A model generated the notes under the pieces. That model saw nothing but the letters and a program-made list of their open reading frames with translations, was not told the origin of the DNA and did no database searches. A stretch of 64,000 nucleotides of DNA from Streptomyces sp. NBC_00820 (GTDB lineage: Bacteria; Actinomycetota; Actinomycetes; Streptomycetales; Streptomycetaceae): assembly GCF_036347055.1 (NCBI RefSeq), contig NZ_CP108882.1, positions 5,126,501-5,190,500 on the forward strand, given 5' to 3'. Numbering within the stretch: the stretch's first letter is position 1; each line of letters starts with the position of its first letter. The position numbers and the translations under genes were made by a program. Below are positions 50,911 through 61,228 of this stretch, one piece after another.

Positions 50911-51501
50911 TCAGACGGTCGTGACGACGTCGTCGTAGGCCAGGCGCGGCGAGCGCGGGTACCAGGCGTCGGCGCCGGGCTTGCCGATGTTGACGACCAT
51001 CAGCGGGGTGTGGTCGCCGTCCAGGAACTCCTTGCGCAGGCCCTCGAAGTCGACGCCGGTCATCGGGCCGGCGGCCAGGCCGGCGGCGCGGACGCCGATG
51101 ATGAAGTAGGCGGCCTGCAGGGCGGCGTTCATCGCGGCGGAGCCCTCGCGGGCCGGGCGCTCGGCGAAGAAGACGTCCTTGGCCTGCGGGAAGGCCGGGA
51201 ACAGGGCCGGCAGCTCCTCGTGGAACTCGTTGTCCGCGGAGAGGATCGCGACCAGCGGGGCGACGGCCGTCTTGGCCCGGTTGCCCTCGGCCATGTGCTT
51301 CAGCAGACGCTCGCGGCCCTCGGCGGAGCGGACCAGGGTGATGCGCAGCGGGGTCTGGTTGAAGGCCGTCGGGCCGTACTTGACCAGGTCGTAGATCGCC
51401 TGGACCTGCTCGTCGGTCACCGGCTCGTCGGTGAAGGTGTTCGCGGTGCGGGCCTCGCGGAACAGCAGGTCCTGGGCGGCGGGGTCGAGTACGAGAGACA
51501 T
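50911..51501 (-). CDS. Nitroreductase family protein (RutE-like)
   Basis: 196 residues from ATG 51499-51501. FMN-binding fold: FREARTANTFTDEPVTDEQVQAIYDLVKYGPTAFNQTP (phosphate/ribityl contacts), LLKHMAEGNRAKTAVAPLVAIL, NAALQAAYFIIGVRAAGLAAGPMTG. It resembles malonic semialdehyde reductase RutE. The rest of the Rut pathway is not nearby, so substrate is uncertain; a broad NAD(P)H reductase is likely. Confidence 0.9.
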   Translation of the reverse strand: MSLVLDPAAQDLLFREARTANTFTDEPVTDEQVQAIYDLVKYGPTAFNQTPLRITLVRSAEGRERLLKHMAEGNRAKTAVAPLVAILSADNEFHEELPALFPAFPQAKDVFFAERPAREGSAAMNAALQAAYFIIGVRAAGLAAGPMTGVDFEGLRKEFLDGDHTPLMVVNIGKPGADAWYPRSPRLAYDDVVTTV

Positions 51502-51643
51502 CCGTGACTTCCTCGAGTGCGCGTCCGGCCCGGGGCTGCCGGACCGGCTGACGGGCAGGATCTTACGCACGGTATGTTCAACTTTCAACAAAAGTCGGGG
51601 TGCGGTGACCCGTTTCACACCCCTAGCGCCACTCCGGGACGCG

Positions 51644-51886
51644 CTACTCGCCCGCCGCCCCGGCCCCTCCGGCCTCCTCCGCGGCCTCCTCGGCCAGCGC
51701 CGCGTCCAGCCGGGCCCGAGCGCCTTCCAGCCAGCGCCGGCAGACCTTGGCCAGCTCCTCACCGCGCTCCCACAGCGCCAGGGACTCCTCCAGCGTCGTA
51801 CCGCCCGTCTCCAGGCGCCGTACGACCTCGATCAACTCGTCCCGCGCCTGCTCGTACGAGAGCGCCTCATCCGTCTTGCCGGTCAT
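51644..51886 (-). CDS. xseB: Exodeoxyribonuclease VII small subunit
   Basis: 80 residues. XseB helical pattern: [52 protein letters not shown] (spread over about 9-62), with an acidic Glu/Ala tail. Forms the multi-copy small subunit on XseA for single-strand exonuclease activity. Normally overlaps or abuts xseA; here a 216-base minisatellite separates them. Confidence 0.93.
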   Translation of the reverse strand: MTGKTDEALSYEQARDELIEVVRRLETGGTTLEESLALWERGEELAKVCRRWLEGARARLDAALAEEAAEEAGGAGAAGE

Positions 51887-51899
51887 TCATCCACCCTAG

Positions 51900-52102
51900 A
51901 CATCGCTTGAACTGACATCGCTTGAACTGACATCGCCCGAACTGGCATCGCACGAACCGGCGTCGCCCGAGCCGACACCGTTCGAACCCGTACCGGCCGA
52001 ACCGGCACCGGCCGAACCGGCACCGGCCGAACCGACACCGGCCGAATCCACACCGCCCGAACCGGCCCCGCCCGTACCGACACCGCTTGAGGCGGCATCG
52101 CC
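51900..52102. repeat. 15-bp minisatellite between xseB and xseA
   Basis: Thirteen head-to-tail imperfect copies plus a partial. Units grade from acatcgcttgaactg (two identical copies at 51900-51929) to gcaccggccgaaccg (near-identical trio at about 51990-52034). The last partial unit runs into the xseA stop codon. In several frames it would encode a pentapeptide repeat, but no start codon or ribosome binding site supports translation. Confidence 0.9.
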
Positions 52103-53329
52103 CTATTCCTGACCCTCGACCTCAACCTCGACCCGCACCATGAACTCGCCCTCGGCGACCCGCGCCCGCAGCGCGTCGTCCGGGGCGACCTCGTCCGGAT
52201 CGCGCACCACGTGCCCGTCCGCCCGCTGCAGCACCGCGTACCCGCGCTTGAGCGTGGCCGCGGGGGAGAGGGCGACCACGCGCGCGTGCGTGTGCGTCAG
52301 CTCCGAGTCGGCGCGGTCCAGGAGGTGGCCGAGCGTGCGCCGGCCACGGCCCAGCAGGGCGTCGACCTGGTCGGCGCGCTCGTCGACCATCCGGTGCGGA
52401 CGCTCCATCGCCGGCCGCGCCAGAGCGTGCGCCAGCCCCCGCCCCTCCCGCTCCACGAGCGCGGTCACGCACCGCCGGGCCCGGTCCCGCAGCATCCGCA
52501 CCCGCTCGGCCTCCTCGCCCACGTCCGGTACGACCTTCTTGGCCGCGTCGGTCGGAGTGGAGGCGCGCAGGTCGGCGACGAGGTCCAGCAGCGGGTTGTC
52601 CGGCTCGTGCCCGATGGCCGAGACGACGGGCGTACGGCACTGCGACACCGCCCGCACCAGCTGCTCGTCGGAGAACGGCAGCAGGTCCTCCACGCTGCCG
52701 CCGCCCCGGGCCACGACGATGACGTCCACCTCGTCCATCGCGTCCAGCTCCTTGACGGCCTGCACCACCTGCGGCACCGCGTGGACACCCTGCACGGGCA
52801 CGTTGCGCACCTCGAAGCGGACGGCGGGCCAGCGGTGCCGGGCGTTCTCCAGGACGTCCCGCTCCGCCGCGGAGGCGCGGCCGCAGACCAGCCCGATCAG
52901 CTGCGGCAGGAACGGCAGCGGCTTCTTGCGCTCCGGCGCGAACAGCCCCTCGGCCGCGAGTGTCTTCTTCAGCTGCTCCAGCCGGGCCAGCAGCTCGCCC
53001 ACGCCCACGGGCCGTATCTCCGCGGCCCGCAGCGAGAGCTGTCCGCGTGGGGCGTACCACTCCGGCTTGGCGAGCACCACGACCCGGGCGCCCTCGCCGA
53101 CCACGTCGGCCACCGCGTCGAACACCTGCCGGTAGCAGGTGACGCCGACCGAGATGTCGTGCGACGGGTCACGCAGCGTCAGGAAGACGACCCCGGCACC
53201 CGGCCGCCGCGACAGCTGCGTGATCTGCCCCTCGACCCACACCGCGCCGAGCCGGTCGATCCAGCTCCCGATGAGCCGGGAGACCTCACCGACCGGGAGC
53301 GGGGCTTCGGGAGACGTGTTCACAGCCAT
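52103..53329 (-). CDS. xseA: Exodeoxyribonuclease VII large subunit
   Basis: 408 residues from ATG 53327-53329; the longer frame upstream is non-coding. N-terminal OB-fold ([40 protein letters not shown]), catalytic domain with [44 protein letters not shown] and [27 protein letters not shown], then a coiled coil and a C-terminal [13 protein letters not shown]. Processive single-strand DNA exonuclease with XseB. Divergent from ispH. Confidence 0.95.
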   Translation of the reverse strand: MAVNTSPEAPLPVGEVSRLIGSWIDRLGAVWVEGQITQLSRRPGAGVVFLTLRDPSHDISVGVTCYRQVFDAVADVVGEGARVVVLAKPEWYAPRGQLSLRAAEIRPVGVGELLARLEQLKKTLAAEGLFAPERKKPLPFLPQLIGLVCGRASAAERDVLENARHRWPAVRFEVRNVPVQGVHAVPQVVQAVKELDAMDEVDVIVVARGGGSVEDLLPFSDEQLVRAVSQCRTPVVSAIGHEPDNPLLDLVADLRASTPTDAAKKVVPDVGEEAERVRMLRDRARRCVTALVEREGRGLAHALARPAMERPHRMVDERADQVDALLGRGRRTLGHLLDRADSELTHTHARVVALSPAATLKRGYAVLQRADGHVVRDPDEVAPDDALRARVAEGEFMVRVEVEVEGQE

Positions 53330-53426
53330 GCCGCGAGAGTAACGGCCGGTACCGACAAAGGCGGTGTCCCCAGACACTCCTGAGGGGGATCTCCCGGCCG
53401 CCGTACCCGGCCTTACGATGGGTCCC

Positions 53427-54434
53427 ATGACCGCTTCGCCTGGCCGCCGTGTCCTGCTCGCCGCCCCCCGGGGCTACTGCGCCGGTGTGGACCGCGCCGT
53501 GATCGCCGTCGAGAAGGCCCTCGAACAGTACGGTGCCCCGATCTACGTCCGGCACGAGATCGTCCACAACAAGTACGTCGTCCAGACCCTGGAGAAGAAG
53601 GGCGCAGTCTTCGTCGAGCAGACGGAGGAGGTGCCGCCGGGCAACATCGTGATGTTCTCCGCCCACGGCGTCGCCCCGACCGTGCACGAGGAGGCGAAGC
53701 GCGGACAGCTGGCCACCATCGACGCGACCTGCCCGCTGGTGACCAAGGTCCACAAGGAAGCCGTCCGCTTCGCCGACGAGGACTACGACATCCTCCTGAT
53801 CGGGCACGAGGGCCACGAGGAGGTCATCGGCACCTCCGGCGAGGCCCCCGACCACATCCAGCTCGTCGACGGCCCCGAGGACGTCGCCAAGGTCGAGGTC
53901 CGCGACCCGTCGAAGATCGTCTGGCTGTCCCAGACCACCCTCTCCGTGGACGAGACCATGGAGACCGTCGACGCCCTGAAGGCGAAGTTCCCCGGACTCG
54001 TCTCCCCGCCCAGCGACGACATCTGCTACGCCACCCAGAACCGCCAGCTCGCCGTGAAGCAGATGGGCGCCGAGGCCGAGCTGGTCATCGTGGTCGGCTC
54101 GCGCAACTCCTCCAACTCCGTGCGGCTCGTCGAGGTCGCCAAGCTCGCCGGCTCCCGCGAGGCCTACCTGGTGGACTTCGCCTCCGAGATCGACGAGGCC
54201 TGGCTGGAGGGCGTCACCACGGTCGGCGTCACCTCCGGCGCCTCCGTCCCGGAGGTCCTGGTCGAGCAGGTCCTGGACTTCCTCGCCGAGCGCGGCTACG
54301 GCGACGTCGAACTGGTCAAGGCGGCCGAGGAGTCCATCACCTTCTCGCTGCCCAAGGAGCTCCGCCGCGACCTGCGCGACGAGGCGGCGGCCCTGGTCGC
54401 CGAGCGCGGCGGGTCCGGTACGTCGGACGCGTGA
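53427..54434 (+). CDS. ispH: 4-hydroxy-3-methylbut-2-enyl diphosphate reductase
   Basis: 335 residues from ATG 53427; an in-frame ATG at 53418 is also possible. Three [4Fe-4S] ligands: Cys18 (GYCAGV), Cys102 ([10 protein letters not shown]), Cys200 ([10 protein letters not shown]). Substrate-binding His in [20 protein letters not shown] and [11 protein letters not shown]. Last step of the MEP isoprenoid pathway, giving IPP and DMAPP for carriers such as those made by the isoprenyl transferase in this window. Confidence 0.96.
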   Translation: MTASPGRRVLLAAPRGYCAGVDRAVIAVEKALEQYGAPIYVRHEIVHNKYVVQTLEKKGAVFVEQTEEVPPGNIVMFSAHGVAPTVHEEAKRGQLATIDATCPLVTKVHKEAVRFADEDYDILLIGHEGHEEVIGTSGEAPDHIQLVDGPEDVAKVEVRDPSKIVWLSQTTLSVDETMETVDALKAKFPGLVSPPSDDICYATQNRQLAVKQMGAEAELVIVVGSRNSSNSVRLVEVAKLAGSREAYLVDFASEIDEAWLEGVTTVGVTSGASVPEVLVEQVLDFLAERGYGDVELVKAAEESITFSLPKELRRDLRDEAAALVAERGGSGTSDA

Positions 54435-54487
54435 CCGATCCTGCGCCCCGTGGCGTGACCGTCAGTGGCCCGTCGTAACGTGGAGCC

Positions 54488-55279
54488 ATGCAGATCTTCG
54501 GCGTGGACATCGGCGGATCCGGGATCAAGGGCGCTCCCGTGGACCTGGACAAGGGCGACCTGGCCCAGGAGCGCTGCAAGGTGCTCACCCCGCACCCGGC
54601 GACGCCCGACGGGGTGGCCGACGGTGTGAAGCAGGTGATCGACCACTTCGGCTGGACCGGCCCCGTGGGCCTGACCTTCCCCGGAGTGGTCACCGGCGGC
54701 GCCGTCGTGCGTACGGCGGCGAACGTCGACCCCAGCTGGATCGACATGGACGCGCGCGCCCTGTTCAGCGAGCGGCTGGGCGGCCTTCCGGTGACGGTGG
54801 TCAACGACGCGGACGCGGCGGGCGTCGCCGAGATGCAGTTCGGCGCCGGCCGGGGCCACGGGGGCACGGTCATCCTGCTCACCTTCGGCACCGGCATCGG
54901 CAGCGCCGTCTTCACCGACGGCGTCCTCGCCCCCAACACCGAGCTGGGCCACCTGGAGCTGAACGGCCACGAGGCCGAGAAGCGCGCGTCCAGCAAGGCC
55001 AAGGAGGACGAGGACCTCAGCTGGGAGCACTGGGCGCGCCGGGTGCAGAAGTACCTGGCCCACGTCGAGATGCTCTTCTCGCCCGACCTGTTCATCATCG
55101 GCGGCGGGGTCAGCCGCAAGGCCGACAAGTTCCTGCCCCACATCAAGGGCATCAAGGCCGAGATCGTGCCGGCCCAGCTCCAGAACAACGCGGGGATCGT
55201 GGGGGCGGCCATGCGCGCGGCCCAGACGGAGACGGCCGCGCAGGGCACCCCGGGGGAGCGGCTGACCCAGGAGGGGTAG
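54488..55279 (+). CDS. ppgK: Polyphosphate glucokinase
   Basis: 263 residues, ROK family. Phosphate loops GVDIGGSGIKG (5-15) and LTFGTGIGSAVFTDG, glucose site VNDADAAGVAEM, LNTELGHLELNG-like segment NTELGHLELNG and the polyphosphate-type C-terminus SRKADKFLPHIK. It phosphorylates glucose with polyphosphate or ATP. Follows ispH by 53 bases. Confidence 0.93.
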   Translation: MQIFGVDIGGSGIKGAPVDLDKGDLAQERCKVLTPHPATPDGVADGVKQVIDHFGWTGPVGLTFPGVVTGGAVVRTAANVDPSWIDMDARALFSERLGGLPVTVVNDADAAGVAEMQFGAGRGHGGTVILLTFGTGIGSAVFTDGVLAPNTELGHLELNGHEAEKRASSKAKEDEDLSWEHWARRVQKYLAHVEMLFSPDLFIIGGGVSRKADKFLPHIKGIKAEIVPAQLQNNAGIVGAAMRAAQTETAAQGTPGERLTQEG

Positions 55280-55369
55280 CGACTCGACCGCGCGGCACCG
55301 GGCGGGGAGACTCGCGGCGGTCGGTAGGTAGCCGGGCCGTAGCCAGCAGCCCGCCCGGCGGTGCGCCGG

Positions 55370-55939
55370 TCAGTCCCGGCGCCGCCTGCTCCGTACCCAC
55401 CGCACCCGGCGGACGAGCACGATCACCGCGGCGATCAGGGTCCCCCCGTACAGCCAGCCCGCCTGCGTGGCGAGCCCGGTGACCAGGCCCATCAGCCGGC
55501 CGAGCAGCCCGGCTCGGCCGTCGGCCACCGGGAAGAGGCCCACGGCGAAGGCGATGGGCAGGGACACGGGGGCGGTCAGCAGGTCGTTGCCGCGCACCCA
55601 CAGGGCGGTCAGTACGCAGACCGGCAGGAACAGCACGCCGTACACGGTCAGGGACGCGCCGAACAGCAGGTCGTCCAGGAAGCCGGACAGGGCCATGGCC
55701 GCCGCGCAGAACAGGCCCGCTCCGAGCCCGGTGAGCCGGGGGCCCGGCAGTCGGGGGCCGGGCGGCACGGGCGGTGCCGGCGGCCGGCCGTCCCGGACCC
55801 GCCGGGCGGCCTGTTCCGCCTCCGGCACGGGCCTGTGTACGTCGGCCGGGCCGCGCCGCGCCTGGGGCGGCAGGTGCGCGGACCGCGGCCCGCCGCGTCG
55901 CGGTCCGTCGTTCGGGGGTCGCGTCCTGGGTTGCTCCAC
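55370..55939 (-). CDS. DUF6542 membrane protein
   Basis: 189 residues. A Pro/Arg-rich cytosolic N-terminus (about 1-70) is followed by four to five hydrophobic helices: LTGLGAGLFCAAAMALSGFLDDL, SLTVYGVLFLPVCVLTAL, PVSLPIAFAVGLFPVADG, GLATQAGWLYGGTLIAAVIVLV, and a basic tail. This is the DUF6542 layout seen beside ychF in Streptomyces. Function unknown. Convergent with ppgK, divergent from ychF. Confidence 0.88.
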   Translation of the reverse strand: MEQPRTRPPNDGPRRGGPRSAHLPPQARRGPADVHRPVPEAEQAARRVRDGRPPAPPVPPGPRLPGPRLTGLGAGLFCAAAMALSGFLDDLLFGASLTVYGVLFLPVCVLTALWVRGNDLLTAPVSLPIAFAVGLFPVADGRAGLLGRLMGLVTGLATQAGWLYGGTLIAAVIVLVRRVRWVRSRRRRD

Positions 55940-56137
55940 TGGACCAACTTAGGTCGGTTTATGTGTCGAATCATCGACCAGACACGCCGATGAGCAGAGC
56001 TTGGCCGGGCGTGCGGGGGCGCTCGGCGCTCCCGCGAGCCCGTCGTCGCGGACGCCGTAGACTGGTGGATCGGCCAGTGTCTGCAGTGTCTCCTGGCCCC
56101 TGAGCCCCTGGCCCTCTCATCTACGGGAAGTCGCAAC

Positions 56138-57226
<1,089 letters not shown>

Positions 57227-57275
57227 TTGAAAGCTAAACCACTTTCTGAGGTTTTTGGAAAGTGCAGGTCAGAAG

Positions 57276-57303
57276 GGGTCCACCTTTTAGGGTGGGCCCT
57301 TTT
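57276..57303 (+). terminator. Terminator after ychF with short T-tract
   Basis: gggtccacc (57276-57284) pairs with ggtgggccc (57291-57299), 9 bp with one G-U pair, followed by TTTT. Lies 49 bases after the stop. Confidence 0.8.
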
Positions 57304-57636
57304 CTGATGGTCTGGGTTAACTGGAGATGGGCTCGAGCCGCCAGTGCTGAGTTGAGGGTGTGACCGTGGCCATCTGTGGGCACCTGTCGGCATCCCTGAG
57401 ATTCCGTACCGTGCTGACTTTCGGGCTGTATTGCGAGCCGCGGTCATGTCGTTCTGGGGTATGGGACTTCGGGGCAGTGCAGAGCTGCTCCAACTTGCTG
57501 ACGAAGATGAACTGGAACCCGGCTAGGTTCGCCGAACGACTACCGGTCACCGCGCGTCCACGACGGTCGGCTCCGAACGGAATCGCTGGGCTAGTTCACC
57601 CCTTTACCTGAGCGAGGTCAGTGCCTACGGCGTTCC
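57304..57636. other. Non-coding gap before mobile-element remnants
   Basis: About 330 bases of lower GC bias than the chromosome core. No supported gene, tRNA or obvious att core was recognised, although this is where an integration boundary would be expected. Confidence 0.4.
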
Positions 57637-57696
57637 GTTTACGAGGTCACACGCTGGCTCGGCCATCACTCGGTCAAGATCCCGATCGACATTTAC
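57637..57696 (+). pseudogene. Tyrosine recombinase C-terminal remnant
   Basis: The frame reads VYEVTRWLGHHSVKIP then IDIY, matching the end of Streptomyces integrative-element integrases (…V(S/T)RWLGHSSVKIT(M)DIYGHL…), including the GH(H/S)S motif and catalytic Tyr. Nothing integrase-like precedes it. It lies upstream of the N-terminal integrase fragment (58760-59506), so the two are not one simply split gene. Confidence 0.6.
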
Positions 57697-57855
57697 AGAT
57701 TCTCGGGAATTATGGCTGTTGCCACAGTGGGCTGCGCCCGCTGCCGGGAGGTCTTGACGCTGCCTGTCCACCTTTACGCGATCAGGTGGCCGTGCCTATC
57801 TCCACACCTGCGACAGCTGGGACCGCAGGGGCTCGTCATTGGAGGTCATCGATGG

Positions 57856-58248
57856 TCAGACGGTGCGGATGACAGGGGCGGGTTTGATGTCCTGGGCGTC
57901 GATGAGGGTGCGGATGTCGTTCGGGTCCGAGGTCCAGATGATGGCGCCGAGGCTGGCTGCGATGGTCACGACGGTGGCGTCGACGATGTCGGAGGTGCCG
58001 GCCTTGCCGCAGAGGATGCCTGCGGCTTTGGCGGTTTCGAGGCCGACGGGTACGACGTGGCACCCGGCGAGGAACTTGCCGAGTCTGACCTGGCGGCGGG
58101 AGTCCCGCCATGCCTGGCTGACGACGACGGATGGGACGTGGATGTCCCGGCCGTCTTCGAGGGCCAGGCTGTGGCGGGCCCACATGCGTCGGTCGTCGTT
58201 GTTGATGGCGATGAGTACCCCGGCGTCGTACAGATAGGGGATGTTCAC
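57856..58248 (-). CDS. PIN-domain toxin (VapC-like)
   Basis: 130 residues from GTG 58246-58248. PIN acidic cluster: YLYDAGVLIAINNDDR (first Asp), an acidic patch around LEDGRD, GTSDIVDATVVTIAASLG and IWTSDPNDIRTLI. Predicted Mg-dependent endoribonuclease. The start overlaps the antitoxin stop by 4 bases (GTGA), the usual VapBC coupling. Catalytic residues look complete. Confidence 0.88.
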   Translation of the reverse strand: MNIPYLYDAGVLIAINNDDRRMWARHSLALEDGRDIHVPSVVVSQAWRDSRRQVRLGKFLAGCHVVPVGLETAKAAGILCGKAGTSDIVDATVVTIAASLGAIIWTSDPNDIRTLIDAQDIKPAPVIRTV

Positions 58249-58511
58249 GCGGCCGAGGCTCCCGAGCTGCTGAGGTACTCGGCGTCGGCGGCGGCCAGGT
58301 CCGCTCGGGCGGCGGCGAGCTCTTCGGGAGTGAAGGCGCCGTGTTCTGCCTGCCACTCCTGGATGACGGCCCGGCCGGCACGCAGGCGCAGCTCGCGTTC
58401 GGCTGCTCCGGCGACGAGGCGGGAGAGTGGGATGCCTTCTTCTTCGGCGGCTCCGGCCAGGGCTTCGACCAGGGATTCGTCGAGAGTGATAGTCACCTTC
58501 TTGGTAGCCAT
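58245..58511 (-). CDS. Ribbon-helix-helix antitoxin (VapB-like)
   Basis: 88 residues. N-terminal RHH DNA-binding segment MATKKVTITLDESLVEAL followed by helices (AAEEEGIPLSRLVAGAAERELR) and a C-terminal toxin-binding tail (FTPEELAAARADLAAADAEYL). It neutralises the downstream PIN toxin and represses the operon. Sits between the two integrase fragments, suggesting addiction-module cargo of the lost element. Confidence 0.88.
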   Translation of the reverse strand: MATKKVTITLDESLVEALAGAAEEEGIPLSRLVAGAAERELRLRAGRAVIQEWQAEHGAFTPEELAAARADLAAADAEYLSSSGASAA

Positions 58512-58759
58512 ACATCAACCATAGCGTGGTATGGCCTTCGGGTGTTGATGCAGGGATCGCGTGGCGGTGAGCGCGGAGGGCGTGAGTGCATCCAGCGAGG
58601 AGGGCCTCGCCGATTCGATAGACCGCGAGGCCGCGGGGCTGCGGGGGAGGCTGGGACCACATTCGCCGGAAAGAGTTGATTGGTGATGAATGTCTTGCTC
58701 GGCTGCGAGGCGGCGGTGCACGGTTTCGAGCACGGGCCAGGCGAAGGATCGGGGCTTGG

Positions 58760-59506
58760 GTGGCGAGCGTTTTTCAGAGGTGCAAGAGGGATGTCCGGGA
58801 CCGGAACTTTCCCTGTGATCGTCCGCGGTGTCGGCATGGGTGGACGGTCCGGTACCGGGAACCGGGCGGTAGGCGCGGGCGCCAGCGAGAGAGGTCGTTT
58901 CCTCGTCGGGTGGGCTCGGATGGTGCGGACGCTTTCGCCGACAAGGTCGAGAACGACCTGAAGGCCGGCATTCGCTTCGATCCTGCGCGAGGGCTTGTGC
59001 CGTTGCGGGCCTGGGCTCAGGAGTGGCTGGAGCGACGGGTCATCGGTGAGTCGACGCGCCGCAACTACGAAGGGTTCATCCGTAACCATCTCGTGCCGCG
59101 CCTGGGCCGGAAGATGCTGGCCGGGCTGGCGCGGCGCGACTTCGAGGAGTTCGCCAAGAACGTGCACGCCTCTGGTGCAGGGCTGGCGGTCTCCACAGTC
59201 AATGACCGGATGGTGATGGTGGCCGCCATGCTGGGGGCAGCCGTCGTTGACAAACGCATCCCGGACAATCCCGCGCGCGGCGTCCGGATATCCCGGGCGG
59301 ACCCCTGCGTAGTGGACGAGGACGAGATTCCCACGCTGGGCGAGGTCGATCTGATCGCGGAGCACATCGCCCCGCAGTACCGGCTCGCGGTCTACCTTCA
59401 GTCGGGTACCGGCCAGCGCCCCAGCGAGGCCCTGGCCTTCTCCACCGAGTGCCGACGCTCTGGTTTCGTCAGGATCCGTAAGCCCGTAAGGCTCTCTTTC
59501 CGCTGA
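58760..59506 (+). pseudogene. Tyrosine integrase, C-terminally truncated
   Basis: From GTG 58760: ASVFQRCKRDVRDRNF with CDRPRCRHGWTVRYREPGGR, the zinc-binding N-terminal block typical of actinobacterial element integrases. Next LRAWAQEWLERRVIGESTRR with core-binding helices (EGFIRNHLVPRLGRKML), and the catalytic domain start YRLAVYLQSGTGQRPSEALAF containing the first Arg. After about 59450 the sequence departs ([14 protein letters not shown] then TGA) and the R-H-R-Y box is missing. The frame stop overlaps the damaged antitoxin frame. Confidence 0.75.
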
Positions 59507-59742
59507 TCAAGAAGGTCAACGACGATCACGAGGCCATCGAGATCGTCTCCAAGCACGGCAACGCCGTTCTCGTCTCGGCCGAGGACTACGCGGCCCTGCG
59601 CGAGGGCTCCTACCTGCTGCGCTCGCCCGTGAACGCACGACGACTCCTCAAGGCGTACGAGAACGCCCTCAGCAACATCAACGTGTCGGAGCGCGAGCTG
59701 ATCGATCCGGATGCGGCGGACGCTGGTGCGGGTGCCGAGTGA
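59482..59742 (+). pseudogene. YefM/Phd-type antitoxin lacking its start
   Basis: The frame begins right after a TAA with [20 protein letters not shown] and continues [55 protein letters not shown], stop TGA 59740-59742. In relatives the first residues are M-S-I-T-A-S-E; these seven codons have been replaced by integrase-derived sequence. There is no in-frame ATG, GTG or TTG upstream of the conserved core; CTG 59503 at the truncated integrase stop (CTGA overlap) is the only coupling candidate. It overlaps the toxin start (GTGA). Confidence 0.75.
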
Positions 59743-59993
59743 GGCTTGTCTTCGAGGGTCAGGGCTGGGAGGACTACACGTCCTGGCTCAAGAACGACCG
59801 TAAGACGCTCGCTCGGATCAACAGGCTCATCGAGGACGTCAAGCGTGACCCCTTCACGGGGATCGGCAAGCCTGAACCGCTCAATTACCACTTGCCCGGG
59901 GCGTGGTCGAGGCGGATCGACGATGAGCACCGCCTTGTCTACCTGGTCATGGACAAGGAGATCGTCGTCCTCGCGGCGCGCTATCGCTACTGA
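59739..59993 (+). CDS. Txe/YoeB-family toxin, catalytic His replaced
   Basis: 84 residues from GTG 59739. YoeB pattern: [41 protein letters not shown] (with the Glu of KPEPL) and [15 protein letters not shown]. The family normally ends in C-R-Y-H-Y, where the His is the catalytic general acid/base (His83 in E. coli YoeB). Here the end reads ARYRY, so the His is Arg. The protein is full-length but probably inactive as a ribosome-dependent mRNA interferase. Confidence 0.85.
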   Translation: MRLVFEGQGWEDYTSWLKNDRKTLARINRLIEDVKRDPFTGIGKPEPLNYHLPGAWSRRIDDEHRLVYLVMDKEIVVLAARYRY

Positions 59994-60058
59994 CCGCCGG
60001 GCTGTCCGTGCCGGGGTGCCATGAGCCGGGTGTCTCGTCCAGGGCGCGCTCGGGGACC

Positions 60059-61228
60059 CTACGGCGCAACCCGCCTGAACATCGGGTCGAATTCGGAGTC
60101 CTCCTCGTCGACGAGGTGCGGGAGGAAGCCGTCGGGGGTGGTGCGCGGGGCGGTGGTGAGGAGGCGGGTCAGGACGTCCTGGTCGGTGGCCGGGGGGAGG
60201 CGGAGGGCGGCGAGCAGGCGGTCGCGGACGGCGGGGTGGTCCGGGTGGTCCTGGAGGTAGTCGGAGTTCAGGGCCGGCGGGCGGAAGCCGGCCAGGGCGT
60301 CGTGCCAGGACGGAAGGACGATCGCGAGGGTCAGCGCTTCGGCGAGGGACTCGGCGATCAGGGAGGCCCGGCCCTCGGAGTCGGTATAGAGGACGGGGCG
60401 GGGGACGCCGGGGACGGCCGGACCGCAGAGGTAGTGCGTGCCGCCCGCGTTGCAGCCGGCGACCGGCTCCACCGGAAGGCCGTTGGGCAGGGCGATCGGC
60501 TCGATCGGGTCGGTGCGGGCGATGTCGAACTCACCGTCGCCGGCCAGGTAGGCGGCGACCTCGGGATGCGCGGCGATCCTGTGGAGCAGGACGCTCTCCG
60601 AGAGGATGTTCGGGTTGAGGGCCGTGACGACCGCGGGGGTGAGGGCGTGCCCGGCCAGGACGTGACGCACGGCGTCGAGGGGGACCGGGCGCTCGTAGTC
60701 CTCCTCGAAGTGGTCCTGCACCGCCTCCGCGGAACGGTCGGTGAGGAGGCCGAAGAGGAAGTCGGAGCCGTCCGGGTCCGCATTGTCCGAGGGGAAGTCG
60801 ATGGCCGAGCCGGTGCGCCAGGCGGTGTCGCCGGTCTCCCGCCACAGGCACGCGGTGACGCGGGTGAGGCCGAGGCCCTCGTCACGGAAGGCGGGCTGCT
60901 CCAGGAGCGGGCGCAGCACGGCGGGCACTTCGTCGACGACGCCCGGCCAGGTCTGTCCGTCGTCCGTACCGTAGGGGCTCATCCGTGACTCGTGGTCGAA
61001 ACCGCGTATGAGCACGCCGGCCGGGGAGAAGAGGACCGAGAACTCGTCCCCCGAGCCGTTCTCCATCAGGGCCGCCTCCACGCCGGGACCCCAGGCGGGG
61101 TCGAACGTGTAGGAGGCGGAGCGCGGATCGCCGCAGATCGTGCCCTCCAGGACGGCCAGCGCGCGCAGATGGGCGCGGAGTTCGGCGGGTTCGGGGAGGA
61201 GGGCGGCGATCTCGTGCACAGTGGTCAT
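60059..61228 (-). CDS. Hypothetical protein
   Basis: 389 residues from ATG 61226-61228 (MTTVHEIAALLPEP); the frame extends 16 codons upstream without a better start. Predicted cytosolic alpha-rich protein with acidic segments (SDNADPDGSDFLFGLLTDR) and repeated helical leucine patterns (HPDHPAVRDRLLAALRLPPATDQDVLTRLLTTAP) that resemble HEAT-like repeats. No catalytic motif recognised. It lies 159 bases downstream of the peptidase gene on the same strand and could belong to that locus. Confidence 0.75.
   Translation of the reverse strand: MTTVHEIAALLPEPAELRAHLRALAVLEGTICGDPRSASYTFDPAWGPGVEAALMENGSGDEFSVLFSPAGVLIRGFDHESRMSPYGTDDGQTWPGVVDEVPAVLRPLLEQPAFRDEGLGLTRVTACLWRETGDTAWRTGSAIDFPSDNADPDGSDFLFGLLTDRSAEAVQDHFEEDYERPVPLDAVRHVLAGHALTPAVVTALNPNILSESVLLHRIAAHPEVAAYLAGDGEFDIARTDPIEPIALPNGLPVEPVAGCNAGGTHYLCGPAVPGVPRPVLYTDSEGRASLIAESLAEALTLAIVLPSWHDALAGFRPPALNSDYLQDHPDHPAVRDRLLAALRLPPATDQDVLTRLLTTAPRTTPDGFLPHLVDEEDSEFDPMFRRVAP

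Noticed and set aside
51900..52102. Possible CRISPR array
   Set aside because: The 15-bp units are contiguous with no spacers and drift gradually; it is a minisatellite.
51883..52125. Minus-strand ORF encoding VRPVP/MSVQA pentapeptide repeats
   Set aside because: Created by the 15-bp minisatellite; no ribosome binding site, and it overlaps the xseA end.
57300..57640. tRNA gene as integration site
   Set aside because: No cloverleaf or CCA-type end was recognised; tRNAscan would be decisive.
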